From the NCBI GenBank assembly GCA_947167415.1, contig CAMVHY010000115.1:1-5253 (forward strand): 5,253 bases of DNA, read 5' to 3'. The position numbers were made by a program, and so were the translations under genes. Below are positions 5,240 through 5,253 of the stretch, piece by piece; position 1 is the first letter of the stretch, and each line of letters opens with the position of its first letter. The notes under the pieces are model-generated. The model saw only the letters and a list, made by a program, of their open reading frames with translations. It made no database searches and was not told the origin of the DNA. This stretch comes from an uncultured Clostridia bacterium (GTDB lineage: Bacteria > Bacillota > Clostridia > Lachnospirales > CAMVHY01).

Positions 5240-5253
5240 AAAACTATATTCAG

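Larger units (their letters stand above)
4997..5253 (+). repeat. Copy 2 of the ~250-bp direct repeat, cut by the window edge
   Basis: It has the same orientation and order of parts as copy 1: hairpin terminator, conserved AT-rich block, variable middle, conserved promoter block. Its final 84 bases match copy 1 at 83 positions, up to the last base of the window, so homology probably continues beyond it. By analogy with copy 1 it should introduce another plus-strand transcription unit to the right. Confidence 0.92.

Noticed and set aside
1707..5253. A composite transposon or insertion sequences on both sides of the gene
   Set aside because: The repeats are only about 250 bp, carry no transposase, and show no clear terminal inverted repeats or target duplications.

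Overview
The window looks like a very AT-rich, endospore-forming Firmicute (Bacillota), probably of the Clostridia. The main evidence is a dpaA-dpaB (spoVFA-spoVFB) pair, which makes the dipicolinic acid of the spore core. Strong GGAGGTGA-type ribosome sites and TTGACA/TATAAT-type promoters agree with this. The dpa proteins are rich in Lys, Asn, Ile and Phe. All 11 Glu codons of dpaB are GAA, so AT mutation pressure is strong. The species cannot be named from the sequence; a gut-associated or host-restricted low-GC clostridium would fit.

Layout. Positions 62-1577 hold the minus-strand dpaAB operon: dpaA first, a 14-base overlap, then dpaB, then a hairpin-plus-U-tract terminator. Positions 1578-2228 are a long non-coding stretch. 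It holds the dpaA leader and a possible mother-cell promoter, then copy 1 of a roughly 250-bp repeat (terminator hairpin at one end, near-consensus sigma-A promoter P1 at the other). After that come a short hairpin that could end a ~50-nt RNA, a second near-consensus promoter P2, and a leader of about 157 nt. Positions 2229-4694 encode one 821-residue plus-strand protein that I do not recognise. It is soluble-looking, highly charged, helix-rich, and built of blocks joined by an Asn-rich acidic linker. A good terminator follows it. The stretch to 4996 has no convincing gene, and copy 2 of the repeat runs from 4997 to the window edge.

The repeat gives the right half a cassette look: terminator-promoter module, gene, terminator, then the same module again, presumably in front of another gene beyond the edge. 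The big gene uses codons quite differently from dpaAB (GAG is common), so it may be an acquired or accessory cassette placed beside a core sporulation operon. No functional link between the two halves is visible; they are transcribed divergently and insulated by a terminator. The most interesting items are the repeated promoter module, the short hairpin RNA candidate at P1, and the orphan protein.
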